Part shown: piece after piece, positions 23,758 through 32,085 of the stretch
Layout of the letters: each line of letters starts with the position of its first letter
How positions within the stretch are numbered: position 1 is the first letter of the stretch
Assembly (NCBI GenBank): GCA_013322215.1
Contig: JAAMEZ010000033.1
Location: forward strand, 62,001-126,000
DNA: 64,000 nt
DNA from: Martinezella rhizogenes
GTDB lineage: Bacteria; Pseudomonadota; Alphaproteobacteria; Rhizobiales; Rhizobiaceae
Direction: 5' to 3'
Made by a program: the position numbers and the translations under genes
Notes under the pieces: model-generated
What the model was told of the DNA's origin: nothing
The model's database searches: none
The model's input: only the letters and a program-made list of their open reading frames with translations

Positions 23758-25590
23758 ATGGCCATCAAGCAACTTTCCGAGACCCTGATCAATCAGATCG
23801 CCGCCGGCGAAGTCATCGAGCGCCCGGCGAGCGCCGCCAAGGAGTTGATCGAAAACGCGCTCGATGCCGGTGCGACCCGTATCGAGATCGCGACCGCCGG
23901 CGGCGGCAAGGCACTGCTGAGGGTGAGCGATAACGGCTCCGGCATGGAAGAGGCGGATCTGGAGCTTGCAGTCCGGCGCCACTGCACCTCGAAGATCTCC
24001 GAGACACTGGAGGATATCCGCACCCTCGGCTTCCGCGGCGAGGCCCTGCCCTCCATCGGCTCGGTGGCGAAGCTTTCGATTGCCAGCCGCAGGGTGGGTG
24101 CGGCCGGCGGCGCCGAGATCGCGGTTGCCGGCGGCAAGGTTCTGCATCTGCGCCCAGCGGCCGCCAATCCCGGCACGATCGTCGAGGTGCGCGACCTGTT
24201 CTTTGCGACACCCGCCCGCCTGAAGTTCCTGAAAACCGAGAAGGCCGAGGCAGCCGCGATTACCGAAATCGTCAAGCGCATGGCGATCGCCTTTCCGCGC
24301 GTGCGTTTCGTGCTCTCGGGCAGCGACCGCTCGACGCTCGAATTTCCCGCGACCGGCGATGATCATCTCGCCCGCATGGCGCAGATCCTCGGTGCCGATT
24401 TCAAGGACAATGCCATCGCGCTCGATGCCGTGCGCGAGGACGTCAGCCTCACGGGCTTTGCCGGCGTGCCGACCTTCAATCGCGGCAACTCCGCGCATCA
24501 ATACGCCTTCGTCAACGGCCGGCCGGTGCAGGACAAGCTGATCCTGTCGGCGATCCGCGGCGCCTATGCCGAGACCATCCCCTCCGGACGCTATCCTATT
24601 GCCGTCCTTTCGTTGACGCTCGATCCGGCGCTGGTCGACGTCAATGTGCATCCAGCGAAATCCGATGTGCGCTTCCGCGATCCCGGCCTCGTACGCGGCC
24701 TGATCGTCGGCGCCGTCCGCGAAGCTCTGGCACGCGAGGGCGATCGAGCCGCTACGACCGGCGCGGACGGCATGCTGCGGGCATTTACCGCCGGCCGTTC
24801 CGGCTTTCAGCCGGGTTGGCGGCCCTCACCGGCTCCAACCTCATGGACGGCGGAAACATCGCCGTCTCGCCCCTACGAGCGAAGTGCGGCAGCGGCAAGC
24901 TACGGCTTTGCCGAGAGGCCGCAAGCCGCCTTCGAGGGACTTGCCATGCCCACCGCTCGTGCCGAGCCGGCACCATCAGCGGAGCCGATGCGGGCCGAGG
25001 AGCCGGCCCGCTTTCCCCTAGGCGCCGCCCGCGCGCAACTGCACGAGAACTATATCGTCGCCCAGACGGAGAACGGGCTCGTCATCGTCGATCAGCACGC
25101 CGCACACGAACGGCTGGTGTTCGAGGCCATGCGCAAGGCCCTGCATTCGAAGCGCTTGCCCTCGCAGGTCCTGCTCATCCCGGAGATCATCGACCTGCCG
25201 GAAGAGGATTGCGACCGGCTGATGGTGTTTGCCGAAGAACTCGGCGAACTCGGGCTTGCGATCGAACGGTTCGGGCCTGGCGCTGTCGCCGTAAGGGAAA
25301 CGCCGGCGATGCTCGGCGAGGTCGATGCACAGGGCCTCGTCCGGCAGCTCGCCGACGAGATCGCCGAATGGGATACGGCCTCTGGCCTTGCCGCCAAGCT
25401 GGAATATGTCGCGGCAACCATGGCCTGCCACGGCTCGGTGCGCTCAGGCCGGCGCCTGCGGCCGGAAGAGATGAATGCGCTTTTGCGGCAGATGGAGGCA
25501 ACGCCCGGCTCCGGACAGTGCAATCACGGCAGACCGACCTATATAGAGCTGAAGCTTACGGACATCGAACGGCTCTTCGGGCGCAGCTGA
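23758..25590 (+). CDS. mutL: DNA mismatch repair protein MutL
   Basis: The 610-residue protein couples MutS mismatch recognition to strand removal. The N-terminal GHKL ATPase shows NQIAAGEVIERPASAAKELIENALDAG, DNGSGM and LGFRGEALPSIGS; the dimerisation domain is C-terminal. A long Pro/Ala-rich linker (about 350-430) joins them. The C-terminal domain has the NHGRP motif (QCNHGRPTYIEL) but, from this reading, I could not confirm the endonuclease motif DQHAAHERL in full context; a close match DQHAAHERLVFEA is present. An ATG at 23758 begins the conserved MAIKQLSETLINQI; the upstream extension is not conserved sequence. Confidence 0.95.
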   Translation: MAIKQLSETLINQIAAGEVIERPASAAKELIENALDAGATRIEIATAGGGKALLRVSDNGSGMEEADLELAVRRHCTSKISETLEDIRTLGFRGEALPSIGSVAKLSIASRRVGAAGGAEIAVAGGKVLHLRPAAANPGTIVEVRDLFFATPARLKFLKTEKAEAAAITEIVKRMAIAFPRVRFVLSGSDRSTLEFPATGDDHLARMAQILGADFKDNAIALDAVREDVSLTGFAGVPTFNRGNSAHQYAFVNGRPVQDKLILSAIRGAYAETIPSGRYPIAVLSLTLDPALVDVNVHPAKSDVRFRDPGLVRGLIVGAVREALAREGDRAATTGADGMLRAFTAGRSGFQPGWRPSPAPTSWTAETSPSRPYERSAAAASYGFAERPQAAFEGLAMPTARAEPAPSAEPMRAEEPARFPLGAARAQLHENYIVAQTENGLVIVDQHAAHERLVFEAMRKALHSKRLPSQVLLIPEIIDLPEEDCDRLMVFAEELGELGLAIERFGPGAVAVRETPAMLGEVDAQGLVRQLADEIAEWDTASGLAAKLEYVAATMACHGSVRSGRRLRPEEMNALLRQMEATPGSGQCNHGRPTYIELKLTDIERLFGRS

Positions 25591-25645
25591 CGCCTACCGT
25601 CTTCGACAAGGAACTTTTCCGGGAAATAGTCTGGAAAAGTCGCGT

Positions 25646-25760
25646 CTGCTGCATAATTTTGTCCTTAGGTCGAAATCGATTTAAGGATAAAATTGTGCAG
25701 CAGCTTTAAGGTGCTGTAGCGGCCTTTGCGCGTCGTATTTGACGCGCGGCGCTGTAGTGC
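25646..25760. repeat. RIME-like two-palindrome intergenic repeat
   Basis: The first palindrome is a 22-base arm (25646-25667) with its complement at 25682-25703: 20 of 22 positions pair and the two mismatches would be G-U in RNA. The loop contains TCGAAATCGA. A second hairpin, GCGCGTC-N6-GACGCGC (25728-25747), follows within a TGTAGCGG...GGCGCTGTAG frame. Two palindromes side by side are the layout of the Rhizobium-specific intergenic mosaic element RIME1; identity with that family needs a database search. It ends about 40 bases before the DUF2093 gene. Confidence 0.65.
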
Positions 25761-25800
25761 GGTATGGCAAACGGATGACACAGATCAAGGACGGCGTCAG

Positions 25801-26031
25801 ATGAATCTTTTCGAAGGACATGGAAACCGCGAGGCGAAGATTCGCTATCTCGACGGCGATTTCCAGATCCTGATGCCGGGCTCCTATGTCGTTTGCGCGA
25901 TGACCGGCAAGCATATCGCGCTTGATGAGCTGCGCTACTGGAGCGTCGCCCGCCAGGAGCCCTATGCCGACGTCATCACTTCGCTCGAAGCTGAAAAGCG
26001 CGCCGGCGCTCTTCCCAATCAGAAGCGCTGA
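25801..26031 (+). CDS. Small conserved DUF2093 protein
   Basis: The 76-residue protein is hydrophilic and begins MNLFEGHGNREAKIRYLDGDFQI. Features are MPGSYVVCAMTGKHIALDELRYWSVARQEPY, conserved in the alphaproteobacterial DUF2093 family. The function is unknown. A longer frame starts 25 codons upstream inside the RIME-like repeat; the internal ATG begins the conserved domain. It is convergent with lpxK. The 70-base space before it contains repeat sequence, so transcription may depend on a promoter within or beyond the repeat. Confidence 0.82.
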   Translation: MNLFEGHGNREAKIRYLDGDFQILMPGSYVVCAMTGKHIALDELRYWSVARQEPYADVITSLEAEKRAGALPNQKR

Positions 26032-26060
26032 TTTTCCACGCTGAATAACCGGACCTGGCT

Positions 26061-27110
26061 TTAAGCTGCTTTGCTGTCGCGCTTTTCCCGCAAGCGGCGC
26101 TCACGCGCGGCTGCAATGGCCCTGTCGATAATCAGGGCCGGAGCCTGCGGATCGTCAAAGACCATATCGATCTCGATCACCCTGCAGCGCTGCAGCAATT
26201 CGTCGGCGCGCCCGTGATGGCCGATGAGGCGGACATAGTCCTTCGATGTGGTGACGATCTCCAACCCCTCGCGCGAGGCGATGTCGAGCATGTCGGCAAC
26301 TTCGTCGTCGCCCGGATGCTCATGGTCTCCGAAGCTGTGTCTGACGACGATTTCGGCCCCAAGCGTCTCGACAGTGCGGAAGAACTTGGTCGGATCGGCG
26401 ATGCCGGCGAAGGCAAGCACCTTGCGGCTGTGCAGATCCTCCTGCCCGCGCACCCTGACGCCAGCAGAAAAGAAGGGCTTCCCCGCCCTTGCCGCAAGGC
26501 GAACGACGCGATCGGCGGCGGTGCCCTCACCGACCTTCAATAGCCCGGAGGCATAGAGAAGCTGCGTGCGCAACGGTGCACGCACCGGGCCGCCCGGAAC
26601 GAGATGACCGTTGCCGATACCCCTGCCGGCATCGATCACCACGAGAGCGTAGTCGATGGCGAGTTGCGCGCTCTGGAACCCGTCATCCATGATGATGAGG
26701 TCGGCGCCCTCGCGCACGAGCCTTTCGGCACCGTCGGCCCGGCGACGGGCAATGACCGTCAGTGCCTCGCGGGCCAGCAATAGCGGCTCATCGCCGACGG
26801 CCGTGGCATGGTGATGGGCGGGATCGACAACCGTCGTGACATCGAGCGAGCCGCCATAACCCCGGCTCAGGAAACCTGGCTTCAGCCCCTTGGCCTTGGC
26901 AGCCTGGGCGAGCGCCAACGCGGTCGGCGTCTTGCCCGCACCACCGACCGTGAAATTGCCGACGCAGATGACCGGCACCCGTACGGAAGCGCGTTTGCCA
27001 TGCACCATGCGATGTCCGGAGATACGGCCATACAGGAAGGAAAAGGGTGAGAGCCCCCAGGCACGCCAATCCGGCTTTCGCCACCAGAAAGGTGGGGCTT
27101 CCGATACCAT
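26061..27110 (-). CDS. lpxK: Tetraacyldisaccharide 4'-kinase
   Basis: The 349-residue inner-membrane kinase adds the 4'-phosphate to the lipid A precursor. A P-loop is seen in CVGNFTVGGAGKTP (about 49-62), followed by GFLSRGYGG and DLIIMDDGFQS, which supply further nucleotide and metal contacts. Rhizobium leguminosarum/etli remove this phosphate later, but still need LpxK. It is the last gene of the minus-strand envelope cluster, 84 bases after the HAD phosphatase gene. Its length fits alphaproteobacterial LpxK. Confidence 0.95.
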   Translation of the reverse strand: MVSEAPPFWWRKPDWRAWGLSPFSFLYGRISGHRMVHGKRASVRVPVICVGNFTVGGAGKTPTALALAQAAKAKGLKPGFLSRGYGGSLDVTTVVDPAHHHATAVGDEPLLLAREALTVIARRRADGAERLVREGADLIIMDDGFQSAQLAIDYALVVIDAGRGIGNGHLVPGGPVRAPLRTQLLYASGLLKVGEGTAADRVVRLAARAGKPFFSAGVRVRGQEDLHSRKVLAFAGIADPTKFFRTVETLGAEIVVRHSFGDHEHPGDDEVADMLDIASREGLEIVTTSKDYVRLIGHHGRADELLQRCRVIEIDMVFDDPQAPALIIDRAIAAARERRLREKRDSKAA

Positions 27111-27194
27111 GCGTCTAATCCAGCCCTATTCTCGTGCCTGCGACAAACCGGCAAGAAAGGCCAGATTGCGTGAAAAAGCAAGCCATTGCCAGGA

Positions 27195-27926
27195 TCAGGC
27201 CGATTGCGCCACAGGCATGAGCAGGTCTTCGAGCTCGGTAATGTCGTTGAGGCAATAATCGGATGCCGCCGTCAGCGTCTCGCGCGAGCCGGTGCCCGTC
27301 AGCACGCCGACGGTAAGGCCGACGCCGGCGTTGCGGCCCATATGGAGGTCGTGATTGTTGTCTCCGACGACGGCGACCTGTGCCGGCGAAAGGCCTGTCG
27401 CGGCGTAAAAGCCAAGCACCATGCCCGGCTCCGGCTTGGTGCCGAAGCCGCTGTCATAGCCGGCGATATAATCGAGATAGTCGATGAAGCCGAAGCGGCG
27501 GGCCGTCTGGCGGATGGAACGCTCATTGTCGCTGGAGGCGACGCCGAGCTTGTAACCGCGCTCATGCAGGCGCTGGAAGAAGGCGGCGAGATCGGTGACC
27601 GGCGAGGAAAAATCGGCAGCATGCGCGAAGAGTGCGTCGAGCTTTTCCACCAGTTCCACAACGCTCACTTTCGAGCCGGCGGCCACCAGCCCCTCGGAAA
27701 TCTGCCTGGTATTGCCGGCGGCAAGCAGGCTGTCGGGCACGATATGGCCGGTGATCGGGTCCATGCCGCAGGCGGACAGAAGGTGATCGGCGAGAATCGG
27801 ATCGTCCTGGGCGGCGATCCTGGCAAGCTCACGATTAACCGGCAGCCAGCTTTGGTCATAGTCGAGCAGCGTGCCGTCCTTGTCGAAGAGAATGCCCGCA
27901 ATCGCTCCCAGCTTGGCCGCCGTCAT
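27195..27926 (-). CDS. HAD-superfamily phosphatase between waaA and lpxK
   Basis: The 243-residue HAD hydrolase has motif I AGILFDKDGTLLD, motif II GVASSDNE, and motif IV VAVVGDNNHDLHMGRNAG. It resembles phosphoglycolate phosphatases of the Gph group. Its position between waaA and lpxK, 12 bases after waaA, is suggestive of a sugar-phosphate role in lipid A/Kdo metabolism, but the sequence does not prove it. It could equally be a general housekeeping phosphatase. All genes from pmbA to lpxK read in the same direction. Confidence 0.82.
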   Translation of the reverse strand: MTAAKLGAIAGILFDKDGTLLDYDQSWLPVNRELARIAAQDDPILADHLLSACGMDPITGHIVPDSLLAAGNTRQISEGLVAAGSKVSVVELVEKLDALFAHAADFSSPVTDLAAFFQRLHERGYKLGVASSDNERSIRQTARRFGFIDYLDYIAGYDSGFGTKPEPGMVLGFYAATGLSPAQVAVVGDNNHDLHMGRNAGVGLTVGVLTGTGSRETLTAASDYCLNDITELEDLLMPVAQSA

Positions 27927-27938
27927 GCCCTTCCCTTC

Positions 27939-29258
27939 TTATCCGTTCGCCATCGTCTTCGGCATCAGCCGCGCCTTGACCGACAGCGGATTGATATAGG
28001 GCTCCAGCCCCTTGACCGTCGCGGCAAGCGCGCCGCGCATTTCATGCACGGCAGCAAAACCGGCATCGATCATGCCGCGCCGTGCCGTGTCGTTGGTCAG
28101 CAGATAATGGACGCCGCGCGCCAGCATTTCCGTGTCACGCACCATGCGCGCGCTGCCGCGGCGGGCGAGCAATTGATAGGAATCGCGGAAATTCTGGACA
28201 TGGCCGCCGGTCAAGATCGCGCAACCGAGCATGGCCGGCTCAAGCGGATTCTGGCCGCCCTCGTTGAACAGCGATTTGCCCATGAAGGCAACTTCGGTCA
28301 TCCGCAGATAAAGCCCCATCTCGCCGATCGTATCGCCGAGGAAGACATCGACATCGGGCGAAAGGATGTCGTTGCGGGTGCGGCGCGCCACTTTCAGGCC
28401 TTGCTCGACGAGCATCGCTTCGATCGCGTCGCTGCGTTCAGGGTGGCGCGGCACGATGATGGTGAGCTGGCCGTTATGCTGCTTGAGCATCGAATGGACG
28501 GAAGCCGCAGCACCCTCCTCGCCCTCGAACGTGGAAACGGCGGCCCAAGTCCTGCGGTCGCCGATCTGCTTCATGTAACCGGCAAGCGTCGGCGCATCGT
28601 AGGATGGCGCGTCCGTATCCACCTTGAGATTGCCTGATTTCAGAACCTGCAAGGCGCCAAGATCGCGAAAGCGTTCGGCGTCAAGATCGGACTGAGCCAC
28701 GACCAGCGCCAGATTTTCAAACAGCGCCTCGGCGAGCGAGGGATGTTGGCTCCAGCGCGCAAAGGAGCGGTCCGACATGCGGGCATTGACGAGAATCTGC
28801 GGGATTCGCTTGCGGCCAAGCTCCATGATCGTCGTCGGCCAGATCTCGGATTCGGCAAAAATGGCGCAATCGGGCTGCCAATATTCGAGGAAGCGCTTGA
28901 TGGCGGGCTTGAGATCGAGCGGCACATATTGATGGATGACCTCTTCGCCAAGGCGCTGATGCGCGACCTTGGCCGAGGTCATCGTGCCCGTCGTCAGAAT
29001 GACGTGAATATCGCGGCGACGGATTTCGCGGATCAACGGAATGACGGCCGATGTTTCGCCAACGCTTGCGGCGTGGAACCAGACCAGCGGTCCCTGCGGA
29101 CGGTTGGCGCTCGCATAACCCGAGCGCTCCAGCTTACGGGAACTGTCTTCCTTGCCCTTCGCCGCGCGAACGGCGAGATAAGGCCCGATGAACGGATAGA
29201 CGGCGATGCCACCAAAACGATAGGCGCTCAAGGCAAGACGCGCCCTGAGGCTACTCAT
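27939..29258 (-). CDS. waaA: Kdo transferase
   Basis: The 439-residue membrane-anchored glycosyltransferase attaches Kdo to lipid A. The N-terminus (about residues 14-32) is the anchor; LVWFHAASVGE with the catalytic Glu follows (about 58-69), then ILTTGTMTSA and CAIFAESEIWPT. The C-terminal GT-B lobe has FMGKSLFNEGGQNPLEPA. The assignment is strong. No separate WaaA paralog is visible. It lies between DUF4170 and the HAD gene. Confidence 0.95.
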   Translation of the reverse strand: MSSLRARLALSAYRFGGIAVYPFIGPYLAVRAAKGKEDSSRKLERSGYASANRPQGPLVWFHAASVGETSAVIPLIREIRRRDIHVILTTGTMTSAKVAHQRLGEEVIHQYVPLDLKPAIKRFLEYWQPDCAIFAESEIWPTTIMELGRKRIPQILVNARMSDRSFARWSQHPSLAEALFENLALVVAQSDLDAERFRDLGALQVLKSGNLKVDTDAPSYDAPTLAGYMKQIGDRRTWAAVSTFEGEEGAAASVHSMLKQHNGQLTIIVPRHPERSDAIEAMLVEQGLKVARRTRNDILSPDVDVFLGDTIGEMGLYLRMTEVAFMGKSLFNEGGQNPLEPAMLGCAILTGGHVQNFRDSYQLLARRGSARMVRDTEMLARGVHYLLTNDTARRGMIDAGFAAVHEMRGALAATVKGLEPYINPLSVKARLMPKTMANG

Positions 29259-29438
29259 TTCGATCGCCTCCTATCCCAGCTGATCACCATCAATGCCAAA
29301 CCCTGATTATCAACCGGCCGAATAAACAGCCGAATTTTCGTTCTTATTGTGTCAAAGATACTGCTTCATGGCCGGATTTAAAGCGGTAACGCCTCACCGG
29401 ACGGAGATATCAAATGCAAATTTCGGTGCGAAGCGGCC

Positions 29439-29684
29439 TCAGGATGCCGCTTTTTCCTGCGGATCGAGCAGGCGATGCAGATGGACGATGAAATAACGCA
29501 TATGGGCGTTGTCGACGGTCTGCTGCGCCTTGGACTTCCACGCCGTCAGCGCGCTCGCATAATCGGGATACATGCCGACGATATCGAGTTCGTTGAGATT
29601 GCGGAACTGGACCTCTTCGAGGTTTTCCAATTCACCGCCGAAGACAAGGTGCAGGAGCTGCTTTTTGCCGCTGGTATCAGTCAT
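29439..29684 (-). CDS. Small conserved DUF4170 protein
   Basis: The 81-residue protein begins MTDTSGKKQLLHLVFGGELE and contains NELDIVGMYPDYASALTAWKSKAQQTVDNA, the signature of DUF4170, and ends in a charged tail. It is found beside waaA or cysQ in many alphaproteobacteria, and its role is unknown. The start was chosen at the conserved Met; the same frame is open far upstream through cysQ but that extension is antisense-type sequence. It sits 61 bases after cysQ and about 180 bases before waaA, so it may be co-transcribed. Confidence 0.85.
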   Translation of the reverse strand: MTDTSGKKQLLHLVFGGELENLEEVQFRNLNELDIVGMYPDYASALTAWKSKAQQTVDNAHMRYFIVHLHRLLDPQEKAAS

Positions 29685-29745
29685 TTTCGTCTCTTTCTGC
29701 TGTCGTCCCCCTCCGCCCTTCATCTGCGGGATTTTGACCGAAAGG

Positions 29746-30555
29746 TCAACCGTCTCGTCGATGCGAAAGCTGGCGGAGAAACTCCGGTAATTGCGATGCC
29801 GATGCACCGCAAAGTTCATCATGGGATACTTCGGCGCGATTGTAGCGCAGCGCATTGCCCGAGAGGTCCACGAGGGCGCCGCCGGCGCGCTCCAGAATGA
29901 GATCGGCGGCGGCCAGATCCCAGTCGTGGGAGTTGCGCTTGACGATGGTTCCTTCGAGGCGCCCGTCCGCCACCATGGCGAGACGATAGGCAAGCGACGG
30001 CACATGCTTGACCCGCTCGACCGTCTTGCGGAAATCCGGATCGAAGCTCTTCAGCATGTCCTCGCCGGTCGCCAGCCGATGGATATCGCCGCCGACCCTC
30101 TGGGAAACGCTGATGGGCTTGCCGTTCTTCAAGGCCTGTCCGCCAGCCGTCGCCACGAAAAGCTCGTCCAGCGCCGGCGCGTAAAGAACGCCCGCCACAG
30201 GCCGACCGTCGGTAACGATGGCGACGCTGACGCACCATAGATCCAGCCCCGAGAGAAACCCTCTGGTGCCGTCGATCGGGTCGACGACGAAGACGGTCGC
30301 GTGCTTTAGCCGCTCGGCATCGTCGTCAGTTTCCTCGGAGAGCCAGCCATAGTCAGGTCTGGCCGAACGTAGGGCGGCGGCAAGGCTTTCATTGGCGGCA
30401 AAATCGGCGGCGCTGACCGGGGACTGGCCGTTGTTCTTCCACCAGACCTCCGGCGATTGCCGGAAGAAACCGAGAGCGATCTTGCCGGCCTCGAGCGCGG
30501 CACCCACGATCAGGTCCACATCACTCAAGCGGCCGGCCTTCTGGCTATCGATCAT
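29746..30555 (-). CDS. cysQ: 3'(2'),5'-bisphosphate nucleotidase / inositol phosphatase family
   Basis: The 269-residue Mg2+/Li+-sensitive phosphatase fold has metal sites WLSEETDDD, FVVDPIDGTRGFLSG and HDWDLAAADLILERAGG. CysQ members recycle phosphoadenosine phosphate from sulfate assimilation; inositol monophosphatases share all these motifs. In rhizobia the homolog near waaA is generally called cysQ. The gene lies 26 bases after pmbA/tldD and is presumably in its operon. Substrate is inferred by family only. Confidence 0.85.
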   Translation of the reverse strand: MIDSQKAGRLSDVDLIVGAALEAGKIALGFFRQSPEVWWKNNGQSPVSAADFAANESLAAALRSARPDYGWLSEETDDDAERLKHATVFVVDPIDGTRGFLSGLDLWCVSVAIVTDGRPVAGVLYAPALDELFVATAGGQALKNGKPISVSQRVGGDIHRLATGEDMLKSFDPDFRKTVERVKHVPSLAYRLAMVADGRLEGTIVKRNSHDWDLAAADLILERAGGALVDLSGNALRYNRAEVSHDELCGASASQLPEFLRQLSHRRDG

Positions 30556-30581
30556 TCCATAGTTCCAATCTCCGCCCGTTC

Positions 30582-31934
30582 TCAGCGGCCAGCCAATGTC
30601 ATGCCTTCGATCGCAAGCGTCGGAGCGGCGATGCCGAAATCGCGATCGATATCGTTTGCCGGCGTGACGCGCATGAACATGTCCTTCAGATTGGAGGCGA
30701 TGGTCACCTCCGAAACCGGGAAGGTCAACTCGCCGTTTTCGATCCAGAAGCCGGTGGCACCGCGGCTGTATTCACCGGTGATCATATTGACGCCCTGGCC
30801 GATCAACTCGGTGACATAGAAGCCGGTTCCGACATTGCGGATCAGTTCCTCGGGCGAGATATCGCCCGGCTCCAGCGCCAGATTGGTGGATGCGGGCGAT
30901 ACGGACGTGCCGCCGCGCACGCCGCGGCCGTTGGTCTTGAGGCCACCGCCGATTTCCCGCGCCGTCGCGGTCGACAGGAACCAGGATTTCAGCACGCCGT
31001 CCTCGATCATAACCAGCCGCTTGCCGGACACGCCTTCGCCGTCGAAGGGGCGCGAGGACGGGCCGCGCACGATCAGCGGATCGTCCGTGATCGAAAGGCC
31101 GGCCTTCAGCACCTGCTGACCCATCTTGTCGCGCAGGAAGCTCGTCTTGCGGGCGACGGAAGCGCCGTTGATGGCGCCGGCGATGTGGCCGACGAAGCCG
31201 CGCGCCACGCGCGGATCGAAGACGACTGTAACGTTCTTGTTCGTCGGAACCTGGCGCGGATTGACGCGCTTGACCACGCGCTCGCCAGCACGGCGGCCGA
31301 TCTCCTCTGCCGCATCGAGATCAGCAAAATAGAGGCGGCTGTCGAAATCATAGTCGCGCTCCATGCCGGTGCCTTCTCCGGCGATGACGCTGACGGAGCG
31401 CCCGAAGCGCGAACCCATATAGTGGCCGGCAAAACCATGCGAGGTGACGAGCACGAGGCCACCCATGCCGGCCGAGGCGCCGGCGCCTGAGGAATTGGTG
31501 ACGCCGGGAACGGCAAGCGCTGCCGCTTCGGTCGCAAGAGCTGCTTCACGAAGCTCCTCTGTGGAAACCTCGGTCGGGTCGAACAGTTCGAGATCCGGAT
31601 AGCTCTTGGCGAGATCGGCCTCATCGGCAAGACAGGCAAAGGGATCTTCGGGCGACACCTTGGCCATGGCCACGGCACGCTCGGCAAGCGCGCTGAGATC
31701 GAAGCCGGGATTGGCCGAAACGCTGGCGACGCGATTTCCGACGAAGACTCGCAAGGAGAAGTCGTCGCTCTCGGAGGATTCCGTGCCTTCGACCTTGCCG
31801 AGACGCACGCTGACGGAATGAGCTCGCGACCGCACCACGACCGCATCGGCCGCATCCGCACCGGCTTTCCGGGCGAGGTCGATCAGTTGGCTGGCACGGG
31901 AAAGCAGAGTGGCGGAATCGATTTCTGAGGTCAT
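30582..31934 (-). CDS. pmbA: TldD/PmbA-family metalloprotease (PmbA-like)
   Basis: The 450-residue protein belongs to the TldD/PmbA family. PmbA and TldD work as a heterodimeric cytoplasmic protease for peptides such as microcin B17. PmbA usually lacks the zinc motif of TldD, and I see no HExxxH in this sequence, so it is the PmbA-type partner. Recognisable segments are DFSLRVFVG near residue 55 and NVGTGFYVTELIGQGVNMITGEYSRGATGFWIENGE near the end. It appears to be the first gene of the envelope cluster, with the Kef antiporter divergent. Confidence 0.88.
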   Translation of the reverse strand: MTSEIDSATLLSRASQLIDLARKAGADAADAVVVRSRAHSVSVRLGKVEGTESSESDDFSLRVFVGNRVASVSANPGFDLSALAERAVAMAKVSPEDPFACLADEADLAKSYPDLELFDPTEVSTEELREAALATEAAALAVPGVTNSSGAGASAGMGGLVLVTSHGFAGHYMGSRFGRSVSVIAGEGTGMERDYDFDSRLYFADLDAAEEIGRRAGERVVKRVNPRQVPTNKNVTVVFDPRVARGFVGHIAGAINGASVARKTSFLRDKMGQQVLKAGLSITDDPLIVRGPSSRPFDGEGVSGKRLVMIEDGVLKSWFLSTATAREIGGGLKTNGRGVRGGTSVSPASTNLALEPGDISPEELIRNVGTGFYVTELIGQGVNMITGEYSRGATGFWIENGELTFPVSEVTIASNLKDMFMRVTPANDIDRDFGIAAPTLAIEGMTLAGR

Positions 31935-32085
31935 GACTTGGCCTTTCCTTCGCGTTCCATTTATTGTGCACTACATGAAGCATCAAGGGGCGGCAAAGCC
32001 GATTCTTGTTCTAATCCCTTCACGCATGGTTGTTTATCATGACCGCGCGTCGCAACACCGCCTGCCCCACGGAAAGAAACAGACG

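Noticed and set aside
27186..28637. 483-codon plus-strand frame opposite waaA and the HAD gene
   Set aside because: Same mirror effect; no ribosome site and composition unlike protein.
29430..29460. Plus-strand terminator-like hairpin AAGCGGC...GCCGCTTTTT
   Set aside because: There is no plus-strand gene upstream, and the sequence is the 3' coding end of the DUF4170 gene.
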